Below are positions 18,553-28,088 of a stretch of 64,000 nucleotides of DNA, piece after piece. The stretch covers positions 2,666,001 to 2,730,000 of the forward strand of contig NZ_CP116477.1 of assembly GCF_028335745.1 (NCBI RefSeq), read 5' to 3'. The position numbers were made by a program, and so were the translations under genes. Source of the stretch: Pectobacterium sp. A5351 (GTDB taxonomy: Bacteria; Pseudomonadota; Gammaproteobacteria; Enterobacterales; Enterobacteriaceae). Position 1 is the stretch's first letter. Every line of letters begins with the position of its first letter. The notes under the pieces were generated by a model that was not told the origin of the DNA, searched no databases, and saw only the letters and a program-made list of their open reading frames with translations.

Positions 18553-18740
18553 TGACAGCAAGTCAAGAACAATAGCGAGATAAAACCCGCCTTTATCCGT
18601 ACGCAGAGAAGTGATGTCGTCGATCCATTTTTGATTCGGGTAGATAGCGTAAAAGTCCTGCTTTAGCAGGTTTTCTGACACTGGCAGCCCGTATTCAAAT
18701 TGGTCGGTCTGAGCTTCCGCACTGCTTCGCCCGCGGTCTC
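18538..18740 (-). pseudogene. Remnant of an IS3-family transposase (OrfB)
   Basis: The minus strand encodes [20 protein letters not shown] followed by [20 protein letters not shown]. This matches the region around the first catalytic Asp of IS3-family OrfB (N-L-L-x-R-x-F-x-x-x-x-P-N-Q-K-W-V-x-D-I-T-Y-I). It breaks off after LDLLSLRDL, before the second Asp and the Glu. Only about 60 residues survive. It marks the right border of the mobile-element debris around the island. Confidence 0.75.
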
Positions 18741-18909
18741 TGACGACACAGACACCAAGAATAACGTGGTGACTCGCGCAGGTTGAGTTCACAAATTGCG
18801 GCAGCGGCGCCATCAATAAAGGGCAGTATCTTTTATACTGCCGATAATCTATCCTCTCCCGCCTTTTGTCATTGACCAATAATTAAGAAAAAGTAAGAGC
18901 CTGCACATT

Positions 18910-20409
18910 ATGAACTCATCACTCAACGCGACACCGACGCCAGCGATCTCTGCGCCGTCAACCCTTGTTGCATTACGCTCTCCTTCGCTGCTGATGCGCG
19001 AGATTTTGGCGGGCACCATCACCGCGCTGGCACTTATCCCTGAAGTGATTTCGTTTTCTATCATCGCGGGCGTAGATCCGAAGGTCAGCCTGATAGCCTC
19101 CATCGTCTTGTGCTTCACCATGTCCTTCCTCGGCGGTAGGCCAGCAATGGTGACCGCTGCGGCGGGAGCCGTAGCGCTGGTCATCGGCCCGATGGTACAC
19201 GGACACGGCGTAGCCTATATTCTGCCAGCGGTGATCATGGCAGGGCTCATCCAGATTCTGTTTGGCCTGACCGGATTGGCTAGGATGATGCGTTACATCC
19301 CGCGCTCGGTGATGATCGGTTTCGTCAATGCGTTAGGCATCCTGATTTTTGCCGCGCAGGTGCCGCATATTTACGGGCAATCCTCGCTTGTCTGGCTGCT
19401 GTTTGCGCTGACGCTCACGATTGTTCTGCTGCTGCCTTATGTGGTGAAAAGCATTCCCGCGCCGCTGGTCGCCATTGTGACGGTAACCGCAATCGCTATT
19501 TTTACCGGCATCACGGTGCCTAACGTCGGTGATGCTGGCCCCATGCAACCTGGATTGCCGGGTTCCACCCACTGGCTCGTGCCGTTTAATCTTGAAACGC
19601 TGCATATCATCTGGCCAACCGCGCTCAGTGTCGCCTTTGTCGGTCTGATGGAGTCGCTGCTAACCGCCAAACTGGTCGACGACATCACAGATACGCCGTC
19701 CAGCAAGCGCCGCGAGTGCTGGGGACTCGGCATTTCCAATATTTTCGCTGGGTTCTACGGCGGCATTGCCGGGTGCGCGATGATCGGCCAGACCGTGGTC
19801 AACGTGGGGTTAGGCAAAGCGCGCACGCGCATTTCCACTCTCGCCGCCGCCTTAGTGCTGTTGCTACTGGTGACCGGGCTGAGCGAGATTATGGCAAAGA
19901 TTCCAATGGTGGTGCTAGCCGGTATTATGATGATCGTCGCAGTCAAGACGATGAACTGGCATAGTCTGCATCCCAGCACGTTGAAGCGGATGCCGCTGTC
20001 GGAAACGCTGGTGGCCATCGTGACAGTTATCGCCACCGTCTCGACAGGTAACCTCGCTATCGGCGTGGCGAGCGGCGTCATTTTCGCCATCCTGCTATTT
20101 GCGCGCCGCGTGGCGCACGTCATTCACGCGGAGCGTCAGATGAGTGAAGACGGGCAGTCGGTACACTACACGGTGCGCGGCCCACTATTCTTCGGTAGCA
20201 GCAACGACCTCTTCGAGCACTTTCTCTATGCGCAGGACCCACAGAACGTCACCATCGATCTGACGCACGCCCAAATCTGGGATGCCTCCAGCGTGGCAGC
20301 ACTCGACGCGATTGAAACCCGCTATCATCGCTACGATGCGAAGGTCGCGATCGTCGGGCTGGATACCCATAGCGCTAAAATTCACCAGCGTCTATCTGGG
20401 CACATCTAA
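18910..20409 (+). CDS. SulP-family anion transporter with STAS domain
   Basis: 499 residues. About ten to twelve hydrophobic segments (residues ~25-390) begin with REILAGTITALALIPEVISF, the SulP opening motif, and include GGRPAMVTAAAGAVALV. A cytoplasmic STAS domain follows (~410-495; VTIDLTHAQIWDASSVAALD). SulP proteins carry sulfate, bicarbonate or dicarboxylates across the inner membrane; this one's substrate cannot be read from sequence. It stands alone, with intergenic DNA on both sides and the RND pump gene converging from the right. It appears to be the first core-like gene after the accessory island. Confidence 0.9.
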   Translation: MNSSLNATPTPAISAPSTLVALRSPSLLMREILAGTITALALIPEVISFSIIAGVDPKVSLIASIVLCFTMSFLGGRPAMVTAAAGAVALVIGPMVHGHGVAYILPAVIMAGLIQILFGLTGLARMMRYIPRSVMIGFVNALGILIFAAQVPHIYGQSSLVWLLFALTLTIVLLLPYVVKSIPAPLVAIVTVTAIAIFTGITVPNVGDAGPMQPGLPGSTHWLVPFNLETLHIIWPTALSVAFVGLMESLLTAKLVDDITDTPSSKRRECWGLGISNIFAGFYGGIAGCAMIGQTVVNVGLGKARTRISTLAAALVLLLLVTGLSEIMAKIPMVVLAGIMMIVAVKTMNWHSLHPSTLKRMPLSETLVAIVTVIATVSTGNLAIGVASGVIFAILLFARRVAHVIHAERQMSEDGQSVHYTVRGPLFFGSSNDLFEHFLYAQDPQNVTIDLTHAQIWDASSVAALDAIETRYHRYDAKVAIVGLDTHSAKIHQRLSGHI

Positions 20410-20631
20410 GTCACTCGGTGTTGACTCGGACGTCAACGTAAATAATCCACACGTCGCAGTGAGTAGAGTCAATACTAGTCTGGTGTCTGACACGGCCTGT
20501 TTACAAATCGCCGTCAACATCCGAATGTTGCCCAGCTAGAGTATCTGGGGGGATAGCCAACCGACGCCGTCGTGGCCTGAAGATCTGACTGCACGTTGAT
20601 CGTTCAGTTGTCGATTAATAACATCGCTTCA

Positions 20632-20669
20632 ACAGGCCGTGACCTCTCACCACTCGCGTCACGACCTGT
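20632..20669. terminator. Stable stem-loop between convergent genes
   Basis: ACAGGCCGTGAC and GTCACGACCTGT form a 12-bp stem (one G-T pair) with a 14-base loop, 12 bp after the end of the RND gene, which converges with the SulP gene. No clear T-run follows on either strand, so it may be a transcript-end stabiliser rather than a true intrinsic terminator. Confidence 0.4.
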
Positions 20670-20680
20670 CCAATACGCAT

Positions 20681-23600
20681 TTATGACGAAGTAGAATTGA
20701 CTGCTTTCCGCCCTTCCCACTGCATCAATAGGCTCAGCGCAGCAGGCAGTGCCAACAACGTCAGCAACGTCGCCACCATCAACCCACCGATAATAGCGTA
20801 GGCCATCGGCCCCCAAAACACCTGATGCGCAATCGGAATCATACCGAGGATCGCCGCCAGCGCGGTCAATACTATGGGTCGTGAACGATGGTGGGCGGCA
20901 TTCACAATCGCCTCCCTGGCGGGCTGTCCATTTTTCACATTCAGATCGACCTCACCAATCAGAATAACGGCATTACGAATAATCATTCCCGCCAGTGCGA
21001 TCGCCCCCAGCAGCGCCACAAACCCCATCGGCGTTCCGGTCGGCAACATGGCGGCAACAATACCGATCAGGCCGAACGGCGCAGTCAGGAATGCCAATAC
21101 CATACGAGAAATATGCTGTAGCTGAATCATCAGTAGTACCAGCATCACTAACAGCGTCACCGGCAGTACCGCATACACCGAACTATTGCCCTTGTCAGAC
21201 TCCACCGCAACGCCACCTTCCGTGATGTGATATCCCTCCGGTAACGAGGCGCGATAGCGTTCAATTTCAGGTGCCAGTTTTTTTGACAGTGCAGATACCC
21301 GCACACCCGATACAACATCCATTTGCACCGTAATGAACGGTTCGCGCTGGCGCCGCCAGATAATAGGGTCATCAATGCCGTAAGAAACCGTAGCAATCTG
21401 GCCCAACGGCACTGTGCGGCCATCCGAAATAGGGATTTGCAGATTGGCGATCGTAGCAACGTCGCGTCGTTCCTGCGGCGTGCCACGAATAACCACATCC
21501 ACCAGCCGGTTTCCATCACGTACCGACGTTAGCGTTGAACCAGAAAATATCGCCGCCAGCATACTGGCTACATCCTGTGAACTGATGCCGACCGCACGGG
21601 CTTCCGTCTGATTAAGCACCACGTTCACCGAGCGTTCTGGCTCCCCCGCCGTCAGATTAACGTCACGCACATCGGCCTGATTTCCCACCAGACTGGCAAG
21701 CCCCTGCGCAATATCACGGACGCGATGAATATCCGGCCCCGCCACCCTATATTTAAGCGGCCAGCCCACCGGCGGCCCCAGTTCAAGTGCGGATACCCGC
21801 GCCACAATGGGGCTGAAATCCCGCGCAAGCACCTGATTCAATCGTGCCGACAGGCTGTCCCTCGCCTCAAGATTTTTTGCCACTACCACCAACTGCGCGA
21901 TATTTTCGTGACTCAGCAGCACATCCATCGGTAGATAAAAACGTACGGCCCCCGATCCTACATACGTGGAAAAATGGTCAACATCGGGGTCGTTTTTCAA
22001 AACAGCTTCCAGCCGCTTTGCTTGCGCTTCCGTCGCCGCCTGTGAAGCGTTCGCAGGCAATGTCAGGCTGACCAACAGTTCCGGTCTGTCCGACGCAGGA
22101 AAAAACTCGCCCTCCAGTCGGGTGGCACCAAATAAGGCGACAACCAGCAGGAACACGGCGATGAGTAACGTCATTCCCCGGTTTTCCAACGCCCGTTGCA
22201 GCCACTGGCGATAAATGCGGCCAACCCGTCCCGGTTCGTTATGTTGGTGACGAAACGTTTTTGGCAACAGCCAGACACCGAGTAGTGGGGAAAAGAGAAT
22301 CGCCACGATCCAGGAACTCAGTAAGGAAATCAACACCACGACAAAGAGTGAAAAACAGTATTCGCCCGCACTTGATGAGGCAAATCCGACGGGAATAAAC
22401 CCGGCAATCATCACCAGCGTCCCCGTCAGCATGGGGAAAGCAGTGCTTTCATAAGCCCAAGCCGCCGCCCGTTTGCGATCCCAGCCCTCTTCCAGCCGCG
22501 ACACCATCGCCTCTACTGTAATCATGGCATCATCCACCAACAGCCCCAGCGAAATAATCAGAGCCCCGAGCGAAATACGCTGTAAGCCGATACCGGTTAT
22601 CTCCATGCCAATAAAGGTCATCGCCAGTACGATCGGGATGGATGCGGCAACGACCAATCCGGCGCGGCTACCAAGAGAAACGAACGATACCGCTAACACA
22701 ATGGCAATGGCTTCCAGCAGCACTTTGATAAAGCCGCCGACCGCACTTTTTACCACTTCCGATTGATTAGCCACACGCGTCATTTCAATCCCATGTGGAA
22801 GCTGCGTCGCAATCATGTTCATTTTATCGCGAATAGCCTGACCGAAATTGAGCATGTTGCCAGTGGGTGCCATAGAGATTGCCAGCCCAATGGCTTTCTC
22901 ACCATTCACCCTAAACGTCGGCGACGGCGGTTCCGCCGTTTCACGACTAATCGTGGCAATATCGGTCAGCGGAACAAATTTCCCACCAATGCGTAAGGTA
23001 ATCTGGCGTAGGCTTTGCTCGGAAGTGTATGCACCGCTGACGCGTACGGCGACCTTCTCATCATCGGTGCGAATAATGCCCGCAGGCGTGACCGCATTCT
23101 GCGCCTTAAGTGAATCGATAACCTGTTGCGGATCTAACCCCAATCCGGCCAGCCGTCGGGGCGAAAACATCACCACAATTTGCTCTTCTTCCACGCCCAG
23201 CATGTCAACCTTACCAACATCGGGCACACTCAATAAGGCTGAGCGAATATCTTCGACGCGATCACGCAATTCCCGTGATGAAAAACCCTCGGCGGTAAAA
23301 CCGTAGATCGTACCAAACGTATCGTCAAACTCATCATTCACGGCCGGTGAGCTGACGCCATCAGGGAGCGAACTGGTGATGTCCGTCATTTTCTTACGTA
23401 CCGTATACCAGATATTCGGCACGGCAGATGGCGGCGTATCGTCACGCAGGTTAACGAAAACCACCGCTTCCCCGGCGCGGGTATAGCTCTCGACATAATC
23501 GAGATATGGCGTTTCCTGTAGTTTTTTCTCCAGTTTATCGGTAACGAAATTGACCGTATCGCTCACTGTCGCACCCGGCCAGGCCGCAGACACCACGGCA

Positions 23601-23764
23601 GATTTGATGGTAAACGCCGGATCCTCATTGCGGGGCAAACGCTGGTAGCTCATCACGCCTGCAGCCATAATCACCAGCATCATAAACGCGACAAACTGCT
23701 GATGCGCTAACGCCCAAGCGGACAGGTTAAAGCGTACGCGAGTGGGGTGTTGTTCCTGTGACAT
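20681..23764 (-). CDS. RND efflux pump inner-membrane permease (AcrB/MexB-like)
   Basis: 1,027 residues, full length for a hydrophobe/amphiphile-efflux RND permease. TM1 lies near residues 15-35, two large periplasmic loops follow, and TM segments cluster at ~340-540 and ~850-1015. In TM4 the sequence ISLGLLVDDAMITVEAM contains one Asp-Asp pair of the proton relay; GAIALAGMIIRNAVILIGEVD in the second half is typical. Its ATG shares one base with the adaptor gene's stop (TGATG), so the two are translationally coupled. The substrate range is unknown. The overall style is closer to the CusA-free, YegN/VexF-like multidrug RND group than to heavy-metal pumps. Confidence 0.93.
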   Translation of the reverse strand: MSQEQHPTRVRFNLSAWALAHQQFVAFMMLVIMAAGVMSYQRLPRNEDPAFTIKSAVVSAAWPGATVSDTVNFVTDKLEKKLQETPYLDYVESYTRAGEAVVFVNLRDDTPPSAVPNIWYTVRKKMTDITSSLPDGVSSPAVNDEFDDTFGTIYGFTAEGFSSRELRDRVEDIRSALLSVPDVGKVDMLGVEEEQIVVMFSPRRLAGLGLDPQQVIDSLKAQNAVTPAGIIRTDDEKVAVRVSGAYTSEQSLRQITLRIGGKFVPLTDIATISRETAEPPSPTFRVNGEKAIGLAISMAPTGNMLNFGQAIRDKMNMIATQLPHGIEMTRVANQSEVVKSAVGGFIKVLLEAIAIVLAVSFVSLGSRAGLVVAASIPIVLAMTFIGMEITGIGLQRISLGALIISLGLLVDDAMITVEAMVSRLEEGWDRKRAAAWAYESTAFPMLTGTLVMIAGFIPVGFASSSAGEYCFSLFVVVLISLLSSWIVAILFSPLLGVWLLPKTFRHQHNEPGRVGRIYRQWLQRALENRGMTLLIAVFLLVVALFGATRLEGEFFPASDRPELLVSLTLPANASQAATEAQAKRLEAVLKNDPDVDHFSTYVGSGAVRFYLPMDVLLSHENIAQLVVVAKNLEARDSLSARLNQVLARDFSPIVARVSALELGPPVGWPLKYRVAGPDIHRVRDIAQGLASLVGNQADVRDVNLTAGEPERSVNVVLNQTEARAVGISSQDVASMLAAIFSGSTLTSVRDGNRLVDVVIRGTPQERRDVATIANLQIPISDGRTVPLGQIATVSYGIDDPIIWRRQREPFITVQMDVVSGVRVSALSKKLAPEIERYRASLPEGYHITEGGVAVESDKGNSSVYAVLPVTLLVMLVLLMIQLQHISRMVLAFLTAPFGLIGIVAAMLPTGTPMGFVALLGAIALAGMIIRNAVILIGEVDLNVKNGQPAREAIVNAAHHRSRPIVLTALAAILGMIPIAHQVFWGPMAYAIIGGLMVATLLTLLALPAALSLLMQWEGRKAVNSTSS

Positions 23765-24849
23765 CAGCGACGCTCCTCCTCATCCAGCCGAATTTTCTCA
23801 TCTGGTCGTAATTTACTGACGCCAGCAGTGACCACACGATCGCCTTGTTTCAGCCCCTCAGAGACGAAAATCGTCGTATCGCTATAGCGCGCAATGCTAA
23901 CCGGCTGTAAACGTACCGTCTGGGTTGCCGCATTCACGACGTACACCGCAGGCTTGTCCCCTTGGCGCGTAAGCGCAGATGATGGGAGTTCAATGACCGT
24001 GGCGTCAGACTGTTGTATCGCGCCATTCACGCTGGCACCCAATACCATTGCGGCTGGAGGCGAGGTTAACGTGATCCTCACCCTGAAGGTTCGCGTGACA
24101 GGATCGGCCTGCGGGCTGATATCACGCACGCGTCCCTCAGCCTGAACACTCGGTTCAGACAGTAGTGAAACGCGGATAACGCGAGAGGGAAGCGACAGAT
24201 TAACCAGACGCTCCGGCACATCAAACACCGCATCGCGTCCGCCGAGGGAGGCCAACCTGACCACCTCCTGCCCGGCGCTCACCACCTGACCCGGGTTCGC
24301 ACTGACCGTTGTGATGACACCGTCCTGTGCCGCGGTGAGCTGTGTATAGCTAAGGCGCTCCTGAGCCCCTTTCACCGTCGTCTGCGCACTTTCACGGCGG
24401 GAAACGGCCGCGTCCCAGTTTACCTGCGCTTCATCAAGTTGTACTCGCGCAATCGCCCCGCCCGGTACCAAGGCTTGCATACGGGAGAAATTGCTTTTCG
24501 CCAGACGCTCAGCCGAAACTGCGCTGGCTAAATCTGCCTTTGCGCTACGTAACTGATTTTCGCTGTCACGTGCGTCAAGCGTCGCAATGACATCGCCGCG
24601 CTTCACGGATGCACCGACATCCACCAGACGATTAAGCACGCGCCCATCCAGGCGGAAACCCAGTGCCGTTTCTTCGTGCGGGCGAATCTCTCCCGTTAAC
24701 GTAACAGGCTCACTGCTCATAGCAGGCATGACCATCAGCGTTTTCACTGGCCTAGCCGGCGGTGGCGCGGGCGCATCATCGGCGCTGTCGCACCCGCTCA
24801 GGAATACGGCTGACAGCAGGCAGAAGGCAACACGACTAACCATCATCAC
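23764..24849 (-). CDS. RND efflux periplasmic adaptor lipoprotein
   Basis: 361 residues. The N-terminus is a lipoprotein signal ending in FLSGC (lipobox), which would anchor the protein at the membrane. The rest follows the membrane-fusion-protein plan: a barrel-sandwich half (GEIRPHEETALGFRLDGRVL), an alpha-hairpin (about 95-165), the second half (AAQDGVITTVSANPGQVVSAG) and a beta-barrel region. It links the RND permease to an outer-membrane channel. It is preceded by the MipA-family gene (19-bp gap) and overlaps the permease gene by one base. No TolC-like gene is adjacent, so a chromosomal TolC is probably used. Confidence 0.92.
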   Translation of the reverse strand: MMMVSRVAFCLLSAVFLSGCDSADDAPAPPPARPVKTLMVMPAMSSEPVTLTGEIRPHEETALGFRLDGRVLNRLVDVGASVKRGDVIATLDARDSENQLRSAKADLASAVSAERLAKSNFSRMQALVPGGAIARVQLDEAQVNWDAAVSRRESAQTTVKGAQERLSYTQLTAAQDGVITTVSANPGQVVSAGQEVVRLASLGGRDAVFDVPERLVNLSLPSRVIRVSLLSEPSVQAEGRVRDISPQADPVTRTFRVRITLTSPPAAMVLGASVNGAIQQSDATVIELPSSALTRQGDKPAVYVVNAATQTVRLQPVSIARYSDTTIFVSEGLKQGDRVVTAGVSKLRPDEKIRLDEEERR

Positions 24850-24868
24850 AACCTCTCATCAAATGGCA

Positions 24869-25684
24869 TCAAAATGAATACAGAACGGCCAGGGTTGCGC
24901 CGGTATTGCTTCGCCGCTCCACCACCTGACTATCCGCCACCTTGTCGGTGAGCCAGGTTGAGGTCACCGCCACGTTAGTTGACCACGCGGGGCTAAATTG
25001 ATGCGTCCAGCTCGCCCCTAGCGTATAGCCGTAGATGCCTTTATCAGCACGATAAGCGGCAAAGCCAGAACGACGACTCTGCTGCTGCGTCACACCGTAA
25101 TAGGTTTGGTTATAGCGGGCATCCCCTATCAGCATATCCGCCGACAGCGCCAGCACGTCATCCTTTGTCGTCGATTGCCACACCGTGCTCTTTGCCCCGA
25201 CGCGATATTGATTTCCCCTTTTTGTCTCACTCAGCGCCAACTCGCCGCTCGCTTCCAGCGCCAGCCACGGGGCAAACTGATACCCCGCCGTGACAGTGGT
25301 AATCACCGAACCCTTTATTTTTCCCATTCCTTTCAATCGGCTAGACCCAGAACGCCATTGGCTGTTTTTGTCATCTCTTCCCATATCGTACCCCACCGCG
25401 TTATCAAAATAAAAACCCGAAGGAGACTGGTATTGCCAGCCGATACCGCGCGAAACATCCGCATAAAGTGCACCACGCTGCACGGTCAGAACGGGCAGCG
25501 CAGTGGTTTGACGATATTTGCTCCCCATGTAACGCGGCGCGTTCTGCGCAACGACACCGACGGTAACCTCAGTATGATCGCCCCAAAATGAGGCGGGAGC
25601 ATCTTCCGCCATTGCACCAAATGCCATGCTGGACAGCGCGGCGGTAGACAGGCAGGTGGATAAAATCATTTTTGTTATGTTCAC
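24869..25684 (-). CDS. MipA/OmpV-family outer-membrane protein
   Basis: 271 residues from a GTG start at 25684, chosen because AAGAGGTG lies 5 bases upstream and a clean signal peptide (MILSTCLSTAALSSMAFGAMA) follows. The mature protein shows alternating beta-strand patterns, a Y-M-G-S-K-Y-R-Q early motif and a terminal L-Y-S-F aromatic end, as in MipA/OmpV beta-barrels. In E. coli MipA scaffolds murein hydrolases; other family members are antibiotic- or stress-linked. It is first in an operon with the RND adaptor and permease and is divergent from a two-component system, which probably controls it. Confidence 0.88.
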   Translation of the reverse strand: MNITKMILSTCLSTAALSSMAFGAMAEDAPASFWGDHTEVTVGVVAQNAPRYMGSKYRQTTALPVLTVQRGALYADVSRGIGWQYQSPSGFYFDNAVGYDMGRDDKNSQWRSGSSRLKGMGKIKGSVITTVTAGYQFAPWLALEASGELALSETKRGNQYRVGAKSTVWQSTTKDDVLALSADMLIGDARYNQTYYGVTQQQSRRSGFAAYRADKGIYGYTLGASWTHQFSPAWSTNVAVTSTWLTDKVADSQVVERRSNTGATLAVLYSF

Positions 25685-25853
25685 ACAGCACCTCTTTTTA
25701 CGCGGTAATCGTACATCCGCAGTATCTCCCCGAATGGTCAATCCACATTTTTCAGTACAAGAGTTATTGGATTTTCATCACCGTGGCGGATTATGCTGAT
25801 GCATAGTCAAGAAACGCTTTGTGGTTTTTTAAGATTTCATCAAGAGGTTCGCG

Positions 25854-26543
25854 ATGGCGGAAAAACGGGTATTGATTATTGAAGACGATCTGGATGCTGC
25901 CAGCGTGCTTGAAGCCTATCTGCGGCGTGATAGCTATCAGGTTTCTATCGCGTCTGACGGACAGCGGGGTCTGCACATGGCACTGACCAGCAAACCCGAT
26001 TTGATTCTGCTGGATGTAATGCTGCCGAAAATGAACGGTTCCGAGGTGCTGTCCGCCCTACGGCAGCGCAGTAACATTCCAGTGATTATGGTTTCTGCTA
26101 TCGGTGACGAACCGGAAAGGATCGGCGCACTGCGTTACGGTGCGGACGATTATGTCGTCAAGCCTTATAATCCGCAGGAGGTGGTGGCGCGGGTACAGGC
26201 CGTGCTACGACGAACGGGCTATACGGTCCGCGAAGACGCCATCCTGACATTCGAAAATCTCTCGGTTGACCCGACCTCCGTGACGGCCAGCATTGCCGTT
26301 TCGCCCTCAGAATCCGTCGTTCTCGACCTGACGCCAACCGAATTCAATATTCTGGTGACGCTGCTCAAAGCGCCGAACCGCGCCTTCACCCGTGGAGAAT
26401 TGCTTGAAGCCTGTCTACCAGAAAGCGAGGCGCTGGAACGTGTAGTCGATACCCATGTCCACAATCTCAGGAAAAAACTCAACCAGCACAACATCATCAA
26501 TGTGCTCGTCACCGTGCGTTCCGTCGGCTATCGATTCCGGTGA
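25854..26543 (+). CDS. OmpR/PhoB-family response regulator
   Basis: 229 residues: receiver domain 1-120 with acidic pocket (IEDD), phosphoacceptor Asp in LILLDVMLP, and KPYN at the conserved Lys; then a winged-helix DNA-binding domain (about 135-229; LTPTEFNILVTLL, VDTHVHNLRKKL, VRSVGYRFR). The stop overlaps the sensor kinase start (GTGA). The gene diverges from the MipA-RND operon across a 169-bp region, so autoregulation and control of the efflux operon are likely, as in BaeR-type systems. The signal is unknown. Confidence 0.92.
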   Translation: MAEKRVLIIEDDLDAASVLEAYLRRDSYQVSIASDGQRGLHMALTSKPDLILLDVMLPKMNGSEVLSALRQRSNIPVIMVSAIGDEPERIGALRYGADDYVVKPYNPQEVVARVQAVLRRTGYTVREDAILTFENLSVDPTSVTASIAVSPSESVVLDLTPTEFNILVTLLKAPNRAFTRGELLEACLPESEALERVVDTHVHNLRKKLNQHNIINVLVTVRSVGYRFR

Positions 26544-27775
26544 GTATGATGATGAAAAAATCGATCTTTCTGTCAGAAAAAATGTCGCTGTGGCGCTGGC
26601 TGTGTTTCCACATCATTTCTCTGCTGCTTGCCGCCGTCGTTATCATATCAAGCCTGATGTGGCTACGTTTCGCCGTCAACAACCTCTACGTTAAACAGCA
26701 AATGCCCGTAGAAGTGCAAACCGAATTTCAGCAATTAAGCGAACGGAAAGACTACGCGAACCCACGCTATCAGCAAATTATCAATCAGTATTACGGCCCG
26801 GATTTCTTCGTGCCCAATATTGCCAGCAGAGACTGGTTGATACTTGCCATCATGGTGATCATCACCTTGCCCACAATGGTGATAGTAGTGTTGTGGCGAG
26901 CGCGTCCGCTGTCGCAGCAATTTTCCAATATCGCCAGCGCAGCACGCGACGTGGCACAGGGAAAGTTCGATACCCGCACCCAGCGCGTCGAGCAGGCACC
27001 GATGGAGCTTATCACGCTGGCGGACGATTTTAATAACATGACGGCACAGCTCGAACGCTATGAACGGGAACTGCGCGAATCCAGCGCGGCGTTGGCTCAC
27101 GAACTGCGTACACCGTTAAATGCGGCAATGGGCCGCGTTCAAGGCATGATTGATGATGTCTTCCCGCGGGATAAATCACAACTGACGATGGTCATTAAAC
27201 AGCTCGAACAGCTCAATCACGTGATTCAGGATCTGCACTTCCTATCACTCGCCAGAGCCGGACAGTTGCAACTGGTTCACACCCCTTTTTACTTCGACGA
27301 ACTCATTACAGAGCGGCTAACGTGGTATCGACCCCAGCTAGAGCAAGCCGGATTTCAGACCCAGGTTGATATCGAACAGAGCGACTTTTGCCTTGCCGAC
27401 CGCGAACGGTTAGGACAGGTATTCTCTATCTTGATCGAGAATACCTTAAGCTACGCCAGCGACGGCCGCTATCTGGCGATTGATGTACACGAAACGAGCC
27501 TGCGAGAAAACGTCCCGTGCTGGCAGATTACCGTTGCCGATCGCGGTCCAGGGATTGAGCACGAATCGCTACCTCTGCTTTTCGACCGCTTCTGGCGTGC
27601 CGAGCATTCACGCGGAAGACACTCTGGCGGCAGCGGGCTGGGGCTCTCCATCGCGTCGGCCATTATCACCGCGCATGGCGGTACCATTAAGGCTGAATCT
27701 CATCCGAAAAGTCATGGGGAACGCGGCGAGAATGGCGGACTGATTATCATCATGACCCTGCCACGTACGGCATGA
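26540..27775 (+). CDS. Sensor histidine kinase
   Basis: 411 residues from GTG 26540, overlapping the response regulator stop by four bases; an ATG a few codons on is an alternative. TM1 lies at about 18-45, a short periplasmic loop (~46-95) follows, and TM2 at ~97-117. Then come a HAMP linker (SAARDVAQGKFDTR), the H-box (AALAHELRTPLNAAMGR, His phosphosite), an N-box (ILIENTLSYASDG) and G-boxes (DRGPGIEH, GGSGLGLSIA). It is the inner-membrane partner of the upstream regulator. The small sensor loop suggests an envelope or in-membrane signal. Confidence 0.92.
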   Translation: MSMMMKKSIFLSEKMSLWRWLCFHIISLLLAAVVIISSLMWLRFAVNNLYVKQQMPVEVQTEFQQLSERKDYANPRYQQIINQYYGPDFFVPNIASRDWLILAIMVIITLPTMVIVVLWRARPLSQQFSNIASAARDVAQGKFDTRTQRVEQAPMELITLADDFNNMTAQLERYERELRESSAALAHELRTPLNAAMGRVQGMIDDVFPRDKSQLTMVIKQLEQLNHVIQDLHFLSLARAGQLQLVHTPFYFDELITERLTWYRPQLEQAGFQTQVDIEQSDFCLADRERLGQVFSILIENTLSYASDGRYLAIDVHETSLRENVPCWQITVADRGPGIEHESLPLLFDRFWRAEHSRGRHSGGSGLGLSIASAIITAHGGTIKAESHPKSHGERGENGGLIIIMTLPRTA

Positions 27776-28088
27776 AAAAACGATATACCGTCAGCAATGA
27801 CCAATAACGAAAAAGCATAGCTAAATTATTGCTATGCACTGCACCGTGCAAAAAATACACCGAATAGCGGTACGGCCAACCGTTCAGAGGACACAATAAC
27901 AGGCACAACCCCAGTCACGACGCCCTCCGGCAAGAAAACAGGCCGTTCGATAACACCGCGCCTTGCCTGACAATCATTATATTTATCTGGAATGAGATAA
28001 GACGAAAAAAACTAATTTCGCTATAAGTATTTCGCTACCCTGCATGAGCGAAACATATCGCCTCGATTAAAATTCAACCATCAGGGTA
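27776..28088. other. Intergenic region with a small hairpin
   Basis: About 310 bp without a gene. GCATAGC (27815-27821) and GCTATGC (27831-27837) make a 7-bp stem flanked by an A-run on the left, so it could end minus-strand transcription. The right half should hold the promoter of the amino-acid transporter gene. Confidence 0.4.
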
